From Silene noctiflora (Eukaryota; Streptophyta; Magnoliopsida; Caryophyllales; Caryophyllaceae), in the NCBI GenBank assembly GCA_009801015.1, contig VHZZ01001817.1, forward strand, positions 70,796 through 103,613: 32,818 bases of DNA, given 5' to 3'. This document shows, in pieces, positions 20,336-32,308 of the stretch. The position numbers and the translations under genes were made by a program. The notes beneath the pieces were generated by a model. That model was not told where the DNA came from and did no database searches. It saw only the letters and a program-made list of their open reading frames with translations. How positions within the stretch are numbered: position 1 is the first letter of the stretch; every line of letters begins with the position of its first letter.

Positions 20336-23300
20336 CTACATCATACCCATCATCCTTTGAGGGTCAAAATCAGGAAACTCGCCATTTGGTGGCGGTACCG
20401 GGTGCATGTTGTAACCACCATACATGTCAAATGCTTCATTTGGACCTTTGAAGGCATCCATTGGTGGCGCCCAGGGTGCGGGATGGTTTGAGCTAGAAGC
20501 TTCCTGGTTTAGGCTAAATCCAGGTGGATTTTGGGGAGAATTACCTGCAGGCCTTCTGTTGCTGGAATTAGCAGTGGTTAAGGAAATGGAGTTTGACTGC
20601 TGTTGCTGCAACTGCTGTTGATTTTTCATTGGGGATTTCGGCCGAAGAGACTCTATCTCGGGTGTGGTCAGGATAAGATGTGGGGCCTCTGGAGGTGGGT
20701 TCCGTCCTCCCCCACCCTGCCAAACTTTCCCATCCTTGTCAGCAAAGCTTCTCACAAACGCCTGCAAAAAAACATTCACCTACATTAAGAATTGAATAGC
20801 TTGAAAGCACCAAAATCAATTCTAGAGTCTAGACCAAATACTCAAGTGCAGATTTTCGTATTATATCCCTCTGTCACTCGCAAGTCCAAACTCACAGTCA
20901 TAGTTACATATTCCATTTTGGTCTGCCCTAGCCAATTTAAGTTCCCCTTTTAGGTGTGTTTTGTATGGTGGAGAATGAGTGTAAAACTCCTAATCCAGAA
21001 ATCATAGATGCTACCCCAATAAATAATGTTACATCCCCAAAAAAGATGTTACACCACATACATTATTACTAAGGTAAATTTCTACAAAATCTCAAGCGAT
21101 CATCCTACTTTAACGATATTTGCAGATTAAGCGCTTAAAACTTCCTAAAAGTATGACTAGGAACCAAACAAATAACAGATATTCAACATACAAGACTTAA
21201 ATATTATGCTCCGTATGAACTATAATAGACTAGAAATTACAAAGTGAACTTTAAAGAGCACAGCTAAAAAACCACGCCTCAGTTGAAAATTTCGAGTGCT
21301 AAACTATCGAATTCATAAAAGAACACCATCACAGATGAGATGACCCTCAAAATTTTGTCTGAATACAACAAATTTCATTTCAAAGTTCGGAAACATTACC
21401 TCACTGTCAAAATTTGAGTCTGATAGTCCTTTACCAACAGTTAGCCACCCCGCTCTGATGTTGTGATCTGCCCCAAAAAGCTCGAGTCTCCTACGGCCAA
21501 GAGCAAAATGCTCAATTATTCGGTACATCTCTTCAGGTTTAGCTGTGGAACCTGCATAAAAATTACCAAAAATATCTTGGATATAAAGCCCAAAGCCCTT
21601 TTCTCATGAGCAACTAAAACTGCATATATACGCAAGTGACTATAAAAACACGATTTTGATAACTACACAAGTGAATATCACACATCTTCTATATAAACAT
21701 ATAAAACAAGAGCCACTAATCATAATCTAGGACACGTGTCTATCTCACATGAAATTGTTTCCCGCTCACTTAAACCCTAGAAAACAAAGGGTTCTCCTAT
21801 TATATTTTCTTTCGCCGTTTTCTTATAGAGCATCTTCCTCATCATCTATTCATCTTGCATTCTTGCTCCTAACTGAGATAACAAAAATACACCAAGTATG
21901 CTACGGAGTACTAATTAGGAAAAATTACAAATAACCGCCACGTATTTGCGTTTTTTTACAAATTACCACCACGTATGTGCTCGTCATTGTAGCAAGCACC
22001 TCTTGCCCAGTTCAGAAGCCCCATAATCAATGGATAAAAATTGATTATCCCAAGCATATTTGACTTAACAAGAAAAACAGCCTATAATGCTACACGCGCA
22101 AATATAGCAAGAGAAGTGCATACCATATGGAGGTTCCTCCGCGATAATGACGTCTGTATCTATATTTGCATGTATTATATGGCCATCAGTACTGCGACGA
22201 ACTGTTCCCTTTATTCCCATTAGACAGTGTTCCTACATGAAAAATGAAAAGGCAATTCAAGAGATAAACATTTCACCATCAAACTGACAATAATCGAGAT
22301 ATGGACTAACCTTAGAGTGCTGAAATAAAGTATGAGAATCATGTCTTAATGCTGGAGTAGCTGAGTTTTTGTTGGTCTTCACCCAGCATATGTCCTCACA
22401 CCTCCTGAATCCCCACTGACCGCCACAATGACAGAAACAAAGTGGAATACATTAAAAAATGTACCAAGATAATTTTTGTTAGCCAAGGATTTTATTGCAA
22501 GATTGCTTTAGTACTCATAATTAGTCATACATGCTTGAAGAGGATAAAAAATTCTAAAATAAATATAGGAGAGGAAAGAGGATTCCACCATAATGTACCT
22601 TTTTCAGACATTGTCGCCCTTGTTCCAGGCCCACACCATCACCAACCCATAGAAAAATAAAAGAAGGGGTATCTGCTATAGCCTGCAGATGCAAACCAAT
22701 TATACAAAACTCAGTATTGACAGCACGGGGAAAAAGAAAAAGCAATTAGCAAAGTTCTACTTCATAGTATGCAGAAATTTAAAGATCCCTATTAGAAAGG
22801 CAGATCTCCTCACTAGAAAACTAAATTCAAACCCACGGAAAGAAAACAGCATCATATATAATGCCTAAAACAAAAATATAGCAGCAGTTTAACCCTCTCC
22901 AGTTGGCATTTGCAACCATAAATTCAAGCATAGGTACTATGCAGTGTTGTTTTAAATGCATCTATTCTCAAGCTCCAAGACAGACTTAAATTCTTGGGAA
23001 ATTCTCATGTGTACCCCTTTACAATTCTAAGTTGTACCCTCCTTTTTCCCATATACCCCTGAAGTCCATCATAACTCTTAAGCGTGACCAATCTCAGTTT
23101 AGGCGTTACTTAGGTCTGTTCAGTGCTGATGTGGCTCAGTTCATAAGATGACGATTGTACGTGTTAGAATTAAAACCCCTATTCTTCCTACCACAATCAA
23201 AACCCCTGTTCTCCCTACCACAATCAAACCCTTCAACTTCACTGTTTCTACCACTGTTTACTGAAATTTCATCTAGATGCACGCAGCGCCTCAATCCCAA

Positions 23301-26300
23301 GGCTAATGAAATTTTTCACTTCGATTACGTTTCCTCCCTAATTTTTAATGATACTTTTTCTGCATTTTTGATACCTTGCATTTCTGAGTTCAAAATTTCA
23401 TTTTTCTCCCCCAAATTTTTACTATTAAGTACAGATACTCTTTTTATCACTTATTATCTTGAATTCTTGATTTAGGGTTTATTGATTTGAATTTCAAACT
23501 GAAATTAGGGATGAGTAATTTTCTTTTTACTAGGGAATCTAAGAGGGATGAACTGCAAGAATGGAGAAATAGAAAACCTAATTTCATTTATACTAGTCAC
23601 ACTAATACTCAGGAATCATTATCACCAATCCTAAGGCAGAGAGAAGCAAATGAAATTACTCCTCAACCTAGTACAAATGTTCTAACACCATTGTCAACAA
23701 GTGGAAGTCCAATATTAAACAAAAGGACAAATAACGAAAATAGCTTTAACATTCCTAAGGGCTAAGGCCCTACCTAAGGCTAGGGCTAAAATGAAGGGAA
23801 TATATGTTCCTAAAAACACTTCAGTCGGAAATGGTGATGAAGGCAATGAGAAAAGGAAAGGAGATAAAAGGTAGCATGAGGGTTGACTATGTTGTCGTGT
23901 TGATGAAGGGTGTGAATATTCATACTAATGGATATTACTCACCATTTGATGGTGATGATGATATTGAGGACGTAGAAGATATGAATGAAAGGAGAAGGGA
24001 GATTAATTGACAAGGAGAGATCTCAAGAAAATGGAAGGAAATGTCGAATGAATTTGGAGGGAAATGTCTGCAAAAATGGAGAAAAGATTCGGAAAGATGG
24101 GTAACTAACTAACTATAAACTGCTGTCAATACCATGCTCATTATGCCACGTAGTAGTATAATCATCTAGTCATCTTATTAGCTGAGCCACGTAACCACTT
24201 AACAGACTTAAGTGACGCCTAAGATTAGATTGGTCACGGTTAAGAATTATGATAGACTTCAGGGGTATTAGTGGGGATATGGGGAAAGGAGAGGTACAAC
24301 TTAGAATTGTCAATAACAGAGGGGTAGACATGAGAATTTCCCTAAATTCTTTATCTTCTTTTCCCTAATAAACTAGATGACATTTCAAAGCAATTACCTC
24401 AATTTTAAGATTCATGATCTCTTCAAATGTCCAGTACTCCATATGATCTGTAACACCAGGTGCACGATGGACATATTCTTCCCAAGGTGGATCAACAAGT
24501 ATAACATCAAACTTGGTCCCAAAAAAATCAGGAGACAAAGTAAACTCACGAAGGTCACATTTGTGATACATGGGAGGAGTTGATGCTTTCTCAACAATCT
24601 CATCCTTCTTTTGTATAAGCTCCCGAAGCTTTGGATAATCCTCAACGTTGGTTAGTTCCAGCTCCCTTATAAAATTCTGGGGCCGCATGCCAGTGTCAAC
24701 AAAATTTTGCGAGTAATCATTTTGCTCTCCTCTGGATGGAGCCTTACCAGGAGGGCCACCACTTTTAGGAGGAACCCAACCACCGGAAAGTTTTTCATTA
24801 GAATTTCCTCGATGAATAGGCACGATAGCATTATAGCCAGGGCCAGGAGCATTTGGAGGCATACCTCTTCCTTGACCAGGTTGATTATAAAACAAGGCTG
24901 GATTTGGAGGATTCCCCATATGAGGAGGAAATCGCTGCCCAGGTGGCCCCGGAGGAAGTGTAGAAACACCGGGTGAGACAGGCAACATGCTCATATCAAA
25001 ACCTCGATTTCCAGGCCAAACAGGTGGAGGAAACGGAGAAACAAAAACACCAGGGGGAACTGGAGGACCTGGGGATAAACCCGGGTTCATTGGCTGCATG
25101 GGACCAGGTGGCGGCATACCAAGGTGTCCAAAGGGAGATCCCATCAAGGGCATCGGCATGCTGACCTGTTGGTTGTCTCTTCCAAGAGGCCTGACCCTAC
25201 CACCTCTACCAAGCCTACTGCCTCTTGGACCCTGTTGAATCCCCCTTCCAAAGCTACTTTGTTCTTGATTGGTACTTAAAGACTGAGAAACACCGCTAGA
25301 ATTTTGGCCTCCAGAAGGTCGGGCAGAAAAAGAACCTTGCTGGCCCCTCGGTCTGCCTGCCCTGCCATCAACATCATCCCTCCATGAATTATGATCTTGC
25401 ATCAAAGCAGAGTCGTCAGCATTTTTAATAATGGAATTGTCACCAGATGTCACATGTCCTTCAGTTCTATGCAAGTCATCTTTTGTGCGTGTGAATTCAT
25501 CATGCATGGTCACTTTTGGATCATGTAGTGGAACAGCTTCAGTTCTCCTTGCACTGTTAGTGTCATCTCTTCCATAGTCAAGAGGTTTTGGTTGTATCTC
25601 TATCACATCATAATTCTCAGTCGAAATCCCAAAATTCGTAGAGGCCTTAACAGCTTCACTCCTGCCATCTTTTCTACTCCCAGGTCGACCTATAAGCCTA
25701 TCATTATCCATTCTATCACGACCACGTCTAGGCAATTCACGCTCTCTATCATGATCATGAATAAAATCTATGTCCCGGTCATTACCAGCCTGCTGCCTTC
25801 TTTTCCAACTTTCTCTAGATCCTTCCCTTTCCCAGTTCCTATCACTCCAATTATTTTCTCTACCTTTACCTCTATCATCTCGAGAGCTATCTTTTTCAAC
25901 ATCTTTGCGCTTTAGGCTACTGCTCCTATCATATTCTGGCTCAGAGTTCTCCAAGTCATGGCGAACCCTACTACTCCTGTCAGGACTTCTGGACCGACGG
26001 GAATACCCAGCTTCTCTGGCAGCTTTTTCTCTCATCAAATTGTTACCATCCTCAGCTAGATTAGATGATCTATCTCGATTATCTACAGCTTCACGACCAG
26101 AAGTTCTAACTTCCCTTTGCCTTTCAGTTTTCTCATTACCAGCTCTATCTTCACGGATCTGTGGGCTACCTTTATTATCTTCTTCTACAGCATCTGATCT
26201 ACTTCTGATTTTGGACTTGTCAGAATCAATCTTTCTATCCTCCCTACTATAGGATTTACCCTTATCACTAGATGTTTCTAATGCTCTGTCTTTCCCTTCA

Positions 26301-27064
26301 CCTGTATCAAGTCTGGAAGATGTACTTCTTTCACAAGTGCTCTCCTGCTTGAAATCAGAGCCGGACCCATTTTTTGGATCAGATTTTCCCACGATACTAC
26401 CATCCTCAGCTTTTGTAGGTGTACCAGACTCGTCCCATCTTCTTTTGGTCTTTACATCTTCAGAAAAACCCTGTCCCTTCTCTCGGCTAATCTCTTTTCT
26501 TTCAGAATGATATGCATCCCTTTCAATTGCCTTTTCGTCCTCCCCATCACGAGACCTTTCATCCTTGCTTTTGCTTCTCCTATGTGAACCTTCACGGTCA
26601 GAAAACCTAGAACTACCTTTCCTTAGTGCATTCCTCTCGCTATCATCACCTCTTGAATGGCTTCTATGTCCGGACTTATCTCCTCCGTCATGCCTGTTCT
26701 CTAAATCTCCGTCCTGGTACCAGTTGCTCAACTTTTCCAAGGCACTGGACTCATGCCTCTTCTTTTCATACTTGGAATTAGAATCCTTTTTCACATCAAA
26801 GTCACCTTCGTCAATATCTCCTTTGCTTGAACCACCTGACTGCCTTCTACTCTCATTTCTATCTCCAGAGCTCTTTCTCTTTCCGCTGATTTCCCAACTA
26901 TCGATATCTTCCCCAGCACTTGACCTTTTCGATTTACTCAACTTATGCTTCCTTTTCCCACTGCCCTCCAATTCTCCATCGTCCACAACCACCTCCCTCT
27001 TGTCATCTAAGCTCTCGTCTGCTTTCCTTCCAGGATAATTTCTAACTCGCTCGGGTGAATCCAT
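20336..27064 (-). CDS. MTB: N6-adenosine-methyltransferase subunit MTB (METTL14 family)
   Basis: Coding exons on the minus strand are 27064-24398, 22682-22599, 22415-22311, 22232-22124, 21551-21400 and 20761-20336, giving 1180 aa; Arabidopsis MTB is shorter, just under 1000. Residues 1 to about 580 are rich in S, R, K, D and E; about 590-800 is rich in G, P and M with RGG-like repeats. The MT-A70 domain runs from about 810 to 1040: [20 protein letters not shown] (853-872), [50 protein letters not shown], and [16 protein letters not shown] followed by [11 protein letters not shown]. The tail is rich in Q, N and P. With MTA (METTL3) it forms the nuclear m6A writer of mRNA. METTL14 proteins mainly hold RNA and stabilise METTL3. 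The long N-terminal part is on a single exon. Confidence 0.95.
22996..24342. mobile_element. Non-autonomous MULE-like element with long TIRs in MTB intron 1
   Basis: Long terminal inverted repeats lie at 22996-23152 and 24167-24342, beginning GGGAAATTCTCATGT. They stay aligned over about 160-175 bp with small indels. The element is flanked by an exact 9-bp target duplication, TAAATTCTT, at 22987-22995 and 24343-24351. Long TIRs plus a 9-bp duplication define a Mutator-like element. Removing it would leave an intron of about 360 bp instead of 1715. The 1-kb interior has no transposase signature but carries gene-like sequence at 23450-24010. Confidence 0.9.
23511..23765 (+). pseudogene. Open frame inside the MULE, possibly captured
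   Basis: An ATG at 23511 follows an AT-rich, leader-like stretch with a telo-box-like TTAGGGTTT and opens a frame of 84 codons, [20 protein letters not shown] and onward, ending NSFNIPKG. In a shifted frame the sequence goes on with lysine-rich codons ([12 protein letters not shown] to about 23873), and a third short frame contains [18 protein letters not shown] (about 23920-23990). I recognise no family. It could be a captured host gene piece broken by frameshifts, or the decayed coding part of the MULE family itself. Confidence 0.35.
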
Positions 27065-27141
27065 CCCATAAAATTATGGATTCTTATTCTTGTATCTTCA
27101 CACTAAATTACTCGCATCCACCAGACCAAGTAGTGATTACC
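27065..27141 (-). other. 5' untranslated part of MTB exon with splice acceptor
   Basis: Reading the minus strand, a T-rich run (TTTTTTTTTGTTGCAG) ends at 27142 and is followed by 77 bp of leader up to the ATG at 27064. The T-rich run and CAG make a strong acceptor, so the MTB leader is probably interrupted by an intron. The matching donor is uncertain; a good candidate is at 31680. Confidence 0.6.
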
Positions 27142-27692
27142 CTGCAACAAAAAAAAACGGAATTAAGCTAACAGCACATATAACGTAAAACAAAATCGTA
27201 CATCAAAATGTGGAACCTCAGAAGTGCCAATCACCAAGAAATTAATAAAAAATCTTCTTGACTCTCAGTCACTCACATTTACCCGATTTAGAGGGAAAGG
27301 GTGGGGGCAATTTTCCATGTTTAACAGTACAATCAAGATCAAGCATTATGAAAGGGAAGGATTTAAAAATGGATCCCTATATTTACCTCCTACCGGGAAA
27401 ATTAAATCTCTCCTGCACAAGAAAGATTTGGACGGAAAACTCATTCGATCCATTCCTACTCCTCTCCATCTCCTTACCAAAGGGGATCTTTTTCTATAAG
27501 AAAAACCACTTAATGAAGGGCCAGTTACTAGTTACTACATGCTCAATGCCTCAATTGGTGTATCGCCCTAACAATATAGTAAAATTGATTAAAAACCCTA
27601 CTGCACCACAATTACAGAAAACCTACAACCCTACAACCTGACAAACCAGCAAGAACATTGCCGTACTGCTAACAGGATAATACATCACCATA

Positions 27693-27809
27693 TGACTTTT
27701 CAAGTCTATATGATCACCATAATAGTACACTAACAATGGTGCCTTTTTGCGAACAACCCCCCTGTCTTGATGCTTATTTGACTTTTCAAGTCTATATGAT
27801 CACCATAAT
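27693..27809. repeat. 31-bp perfect direct repeat flanking 55 bp
   Basis: The 31-mer at 27693-27723 (starting TGACTTTTCAAGTCTATATG) is repeated exactly at 27779-27809. The 55 bp between has no similarity to the repeat. It lies in the probable MTB leader intron. Confidence 0.85.
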
Positions 27810-28914
27810 CCACTCAACCACTTTACAGCAAAATCGCCATTAAATTATAGCAAACTAAATCTAAACAAAATGCGAGACCAAAAGGGCAATAGCTACAATT
27901 TCAATGATTTTTGATCTCTTGCGCAAAAACGGTAATACTGTTGGACATTGGCCTTTGGGATCGTGTGTGTCATACTCTTCCTGAAATCAAAAGCAGAATG
28001 TTGGAACATAGGTAAAAAAAAAAAAAAAAAAAAGTAATCCCACCAACCGAAAACAGGTGGCAATCAATGTTAACTTTGACCGTTACTTCCTCTAGAAATA
28101 TGCAGAAATACAATGAAGACATTATCATGTTTAATTTACCAAAATGACTATTTCCATGTTATCATTTTAAGTTGTACTTGTTGTATATGGTGAGAAAATA
28201 TACTGTCATAACCAACATCAATTGACCACCAACATCAAATGGGGGGCAGTGTAAGTGGGATGGAGGGAGGAACATAAAAGGAAGGGATAGGGGAGTCATG
28301 CCATAAATTCAGGTAATCACAATTTTTTGATTCTAAGACACTTGCAAAAAGATTTCGCACATCCGCAAACATATGAAGCGCACAGGTAAGGGAAGTGCGC
28401 AAAGTCACTCTATTAAACAGATTAACAATAGCCCACTCTACTAGACAGTAAACCATGTACAGACCTACAGTAGAATTATGATGATAGTTTCCAAATTTCA
28501 TGATTACACTACATAAAGGACTTAAAGGACAATCAAGCAACTCAATTAAACAGTCAAAACACCTCCAAAAAGATCAGTTCAAACTCGCCAAGCTTTATTG
28601 TATGACAGAGCATTGAGAACAGATGCCATATAAGCTTGCATTTACATCTAACTCAGTGACTGGAGGATTGTATGGAGATAGTCCTCCCTTTGTCTCCCTA
28701 TAAGTTTTATACCCTCTTAGGAACTAGATGTAAGAGGGGTACGAATGTGTGGAGAAAAATTCAAGCTGAGAAATGTGGAACCATAAATCACAATATATCA
28801 CAAATAACAGACAAAAAAGGAATAAAGTAAAGTGTGAACCTTATTGCGAAGTAGAAACGGAAAGTGTGAACCTTACTTTAAGATAGAGGGAGAATCAAAA
28901 GATATCTATGTGAG

Positions 28915-29913
28915 CAGTGGCGAATCTAGGATTTATGGAATGGGGGTGTTGTAGTTGCAAGGGCTCGAACTCGGGTTAATACTCCATATTTACAATTCAT
29001 TATTATAAGAATGGGTGTGTGTTATAAATGAATAACAAGGACTTGACTNAGACCGTCTTATACCAAGATACTTGACGACTCATTAACATTATAAAATCCA
29101 TGCACATACACCATCCATGTTTCGCAGNAGTATGAGACCCATGCCAATTTTACGTANCACNCCACACTCCCGTTATACTCGATCAACACAAACTACTCAC
29201 GGCCAAGTACGTACCAGCAACACCAACATCCCTCCTATTCACGCCATCGACATCCAGGCCCATCATACAGCTACACCTCGCACTACTCGACCAAACCAAA
29301 GAATGCACAATGATAGAACGAACATAACTTCCAAGACGGTCTGAAAACTTAGCATTGTTACTGCCTTATAACTGGCCCCTAATCCAACTCGATTACACCA
29401 TAAAAACACACTCAAAACGACGCACACGCAGCTGGACTCCCAAATGACCCAAAACGTCCTCAAAATGACTCAAAAACACGGGCTGTAAAACCGACAATAA
29501 ACTTGACAATTTCAGCAACTAAAACAAATATTCCTTTATATAGTATGTACTACCATGTCCCAAAAGCTCCAGACCAAAGGAAGCTAAAACAAATGCACAA
29601 TAGCTTACCGAAATCGACCCAAAATAGAGTATTTTTATTGCTGCTGTCCAGCTACTATTCACGCAATAATATAGCTTTTCAATTGATTTAATATGCTAAA
29701 TTAGAAGTAAAAGCTGCATTTGATATGCAAAATTAAAAAGTAAGTAAAAAATNTAGTTGCAAGGGCTCGAACTCNGGTTGGTTCAGAGGTGGGACATTGC
29801 TTATACCACTGAACCACTATGGTTTTATAAAACTTAAGCACACAAACTATCATATATCTTTTTTTTGCAAGATTAATGGGGGTGAGGGTTCACCCCCTAT
29901 AAATCCGCCATTG
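28915..29913. mobile_element. hAT-type MITE, expanded by internal insertion
   Basis: The ends are CAGTGGCGAATCTAGGATTT and, inverted, CAATGGCGGATTTATAGGGG. They are flanked by an exact 8-bp duplication TATGTGAG at 28907-28914 and 29914-29921, as expected for hAT elements. Inside, the 26-mer beginning TAGTTGCAAGGGCTCGAACT occurs at 28952-28977 and again at 29754-29779. Removing the DNA from one copy to the next would leave a compact MITE of about 200 bp. The 776 bp between (28978-29753) looks unrelated and holds four of the ambiguous bases. On the minus strand 29755-29822 resembles a tRNA head (GGTTCAGTGG and GAGTTCGAGCC). Confidence 0.8.
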
Positions 29914-29921
29914 TATGTGAG

Positions 29922-31650
29922 GCACGCAAGACTCTATCCAAAATCCAAATAAACCAGGAACACATTTGTTTCTACTATTTCATGAGAAAAAATATTGAAT
30001 GCCCAGCTGTGAGGCAGTATCGTAACTTTGAAGGGTGCCACAAGGACACATATATGTCATGCTCTAATAAAACAGCAGTATGAACCCCAGAACGATAGGG
30101 ACCATAGGGTAGGAAATAAAGTGTCGTACTTCCAACAAACAGTAAATCAGTACTAGTTACCAACCAAGAGAGAACTAAGGTTTGTTTTCCCAGATATCTC
30201 TTGCACATAAAAACTGAAAGTTACAGACAACTAAGTTATGACCAGTTGTGAGATTCAAATCTTCTAGCAAAAAGGAACATTTCACACTAACTTCTTTGAC
30301 GTTCATAAATTTTCTCACGGACATGAGTACATGACAGTCTATCCTCAAACATTTACCTTCTATCATCTAATATATGTTATTTTCTCCTCTTGAGGATAAA
30401 TCAGTGTGAGCATTTATGGACACAATAAAGAACAGACATTTGTAGTTCCATACTACCTTTCCACTGCCACAGCAGCACAATCGTAACACATTAGCAACTG
30501 AAACTGGTAATTTTCTTTCAATAAAACAAAGTTGCATACCACATTTATGATCCCCTTTCCCCTCTCCTTTATCTGAAATGAAACTGGATCTTTAAACAAG
30601 GTATCAGTTCCATATATAGAAATAGTGGCTGTCTGGCTGACCCAGGATTTTAAGGATGGGAGTGCACAATGGAAAAAAAAACTCTACAACAATGTAGAAA
30701 AATGATTAATACTTAAATTCCATCAAGGTCATTACATAGTAAACATCACACCAAAAAAAAAAACAAATACTAAAGATTTAAAGCCATCCAACCAGAAAAA
30801 AAAACTATTGAGGTTTTTATTAATGAAAACAGTGTATATCTCTCCATCTTGAATGTGAGCACTACCAATTGAGATTTTATTTATGTGCCTTTCTTTGTGA
30901 ATTCCAAAACAAACTCTATTAACCTTCGTATTTTTTTCATTAATCTAAAATAAAACATAATACATAATTGAACTCTAGTATTCTAATTGAATTTTTCGTT
31001 ATTAGGGTTCTATAAATCTAAAATTGGGGATATCAATTGAAATTTAAGTAACAAGTAATCAAAATTCACAACACAAAAATCACAAATATACAACAAAGAA
31101 TCAAAACAAGAGTAAAAAAAATTATCATAAAATGAATCAATCAAAGAGAACTTGAAACTAACGATAGATTGGGACGGAATGTGGAGATTGGGGCTTGAAG
31201 GTTGAGAAACTTTAACCAAATTTGGGGACAGGTGGAGGATTGGCGGCGTCGCAAGGTGGCTGCTGGCTGTCAGAGCAATGGCGTTAAGGCAGTAGAGTTG
31301 CAAGATGCAGGGAGTTGTTAGTTCACCCTAATACCAATGAACACTCTTTGGCCTTCGATTACAAATCAATAAACAAAACCTACAACGACCATGCTCAACG
31401 AATCCACACCCATGTCACTGAGAAATATTCGGCCACACGAAACGATTAAACAAACCAACACAACAAAACCGTCTTCTACTTGCAATTCATTGCAAAGAAG
31501 AACTCATATTTCTAGTGTAATCCTAACTAATTACCAATTTAATCAACACTTGCGAATTAATTGAACTTCGGAGATACAATGACTAAGCATATACAATACT
31601 GAACAACATAATTACGAGTGAAACGAGATTAATATACAAGAATTAAATAA
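29922..31650. other. Probable MTB leader intron or spacer, no gene seen
   Basis: No family-like frame is visible. Near 30635 the phrase GACCCAGGATTTTAAGGATG resembles the inside of another hAT end, but no partner end or target duplication was found. A GC-richer patch at 31140-31320 (GGCGGCGTCGCAAGGTGGCT) gives a 97-codon minus-strand frame without recognisable similarity. If the donor at 31680 is real, everything from 27142 to 31680 is one leader intron. Confidence 0.4.
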
Positions 31651-31680
31651 ATAGAAAGAGAAGCAATGCAAGATATATAC

Positions 31681-31850
31681 CTGAATTGTGGCGAATCAAA
31701 TTGAATCGAGAGCATTAATTTGGGGGTTTAGGGTTAGGGATTTAAACGGAAATTCGAACAATGGAAATTGATTTAGTTTTAAGTAAATAGCAGAAGGGGA
31801 AATAGGGTAAAAGACGAAGAGAGCGAAGCAGTAGCAGTGGAATGATGGAC
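31681..31850 (-). other. Candidate first noncoding exon of MTB
   Basis: On the minus strand a CT-rich start (CGCTCTCTTCGTCTTTTACC) is followed by a telo-box cluster (AACCCTAAACCCCC at 31726-31739). It ends at CACAATTCAG with the donor GTATAT at 31680-31675. This looks like a typical plant leader exon. Attribution to MTB rests on there being no other minus-strand gene between here and 27141. The 5' border is a guess. Confidence 0.45.
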
Positions 31851-31952
31851 TTTTAGGAATTAACCCTCCGACTTGTGAGTTGTGATAATGTGTTACAAAA
31901 ATCGGCCTCCTTCATTTGTTTACATTTCACACAAATATAAAAGTTAAAACAA

Positions 31953-32290
31953 ATGAATAACGTTATTGACCGGATCAGAACCAACAAATATCTTGGATTA
32001 GAACCGGACCGGATTACTAAAATTACGGATCGGGAAAATTCCAGCCCAATACCAGACCGGACCATATTTTGTTTTAGATACCCACTTTTTCAAATTCTAG
32101 TCCAAAAATCCAGTCTATTAAATTGGATCGGATTGATTGGACCGGATTAAGTACGCATACAGTGTTTTTTAAAGAAGAAAATTAAATAATTATAATTCTG
32201 ATCCCGAAATCTTAAAAAATGTTGGACCGGAATTTTTAATTCCGATACAGGTCCAGTAGATTCTGGTTTTGACCGGTCCATTTTTCGGTC
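31953..32290. repeat. Degenerate ACCGGA/TCCGGT-word tract
   Basis: Words such as GACCGGATC, ACCGGACCGGAT, GGACCGGAT and GACCGGTCC recur irregularly. The character is the same as the ACCCGAA tract before the MESD-like gene, and it likewise sits just upstream of a probable minus-strand promoter. Open frames through it on both strands are composition artefacts. Confidence 0.5.
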
Positions 32291-32308
32291 AGAATCGGAT
32301 TTTACACA

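Noticed and set aside
25770-27038. Long plus-strand open frames (25770-26252, 26565-27038) opposite MTB exon 1
   Set aside because: They are leucine/serine-rich mirrors of the arginine/serine/aspartate-rich MTB coding strand and resemble no family.
28235-28540. 101-codon minus-strand frame
   Set aside because: No family resemblance, no splice context, and it lies in the probable leader intron.
31010-31303. 97-codon minus-strand frame
   Set aside because: No recognisable domain and a tail rich in low-complexity codons; may be leader or repeat sequence, not supported as a gene.
31725-31739. Interstitial telomere repeat
   Set aside because: Only about two TTTAGGG units; it fits a telo-box in a gene leader better than a telomere remnant.
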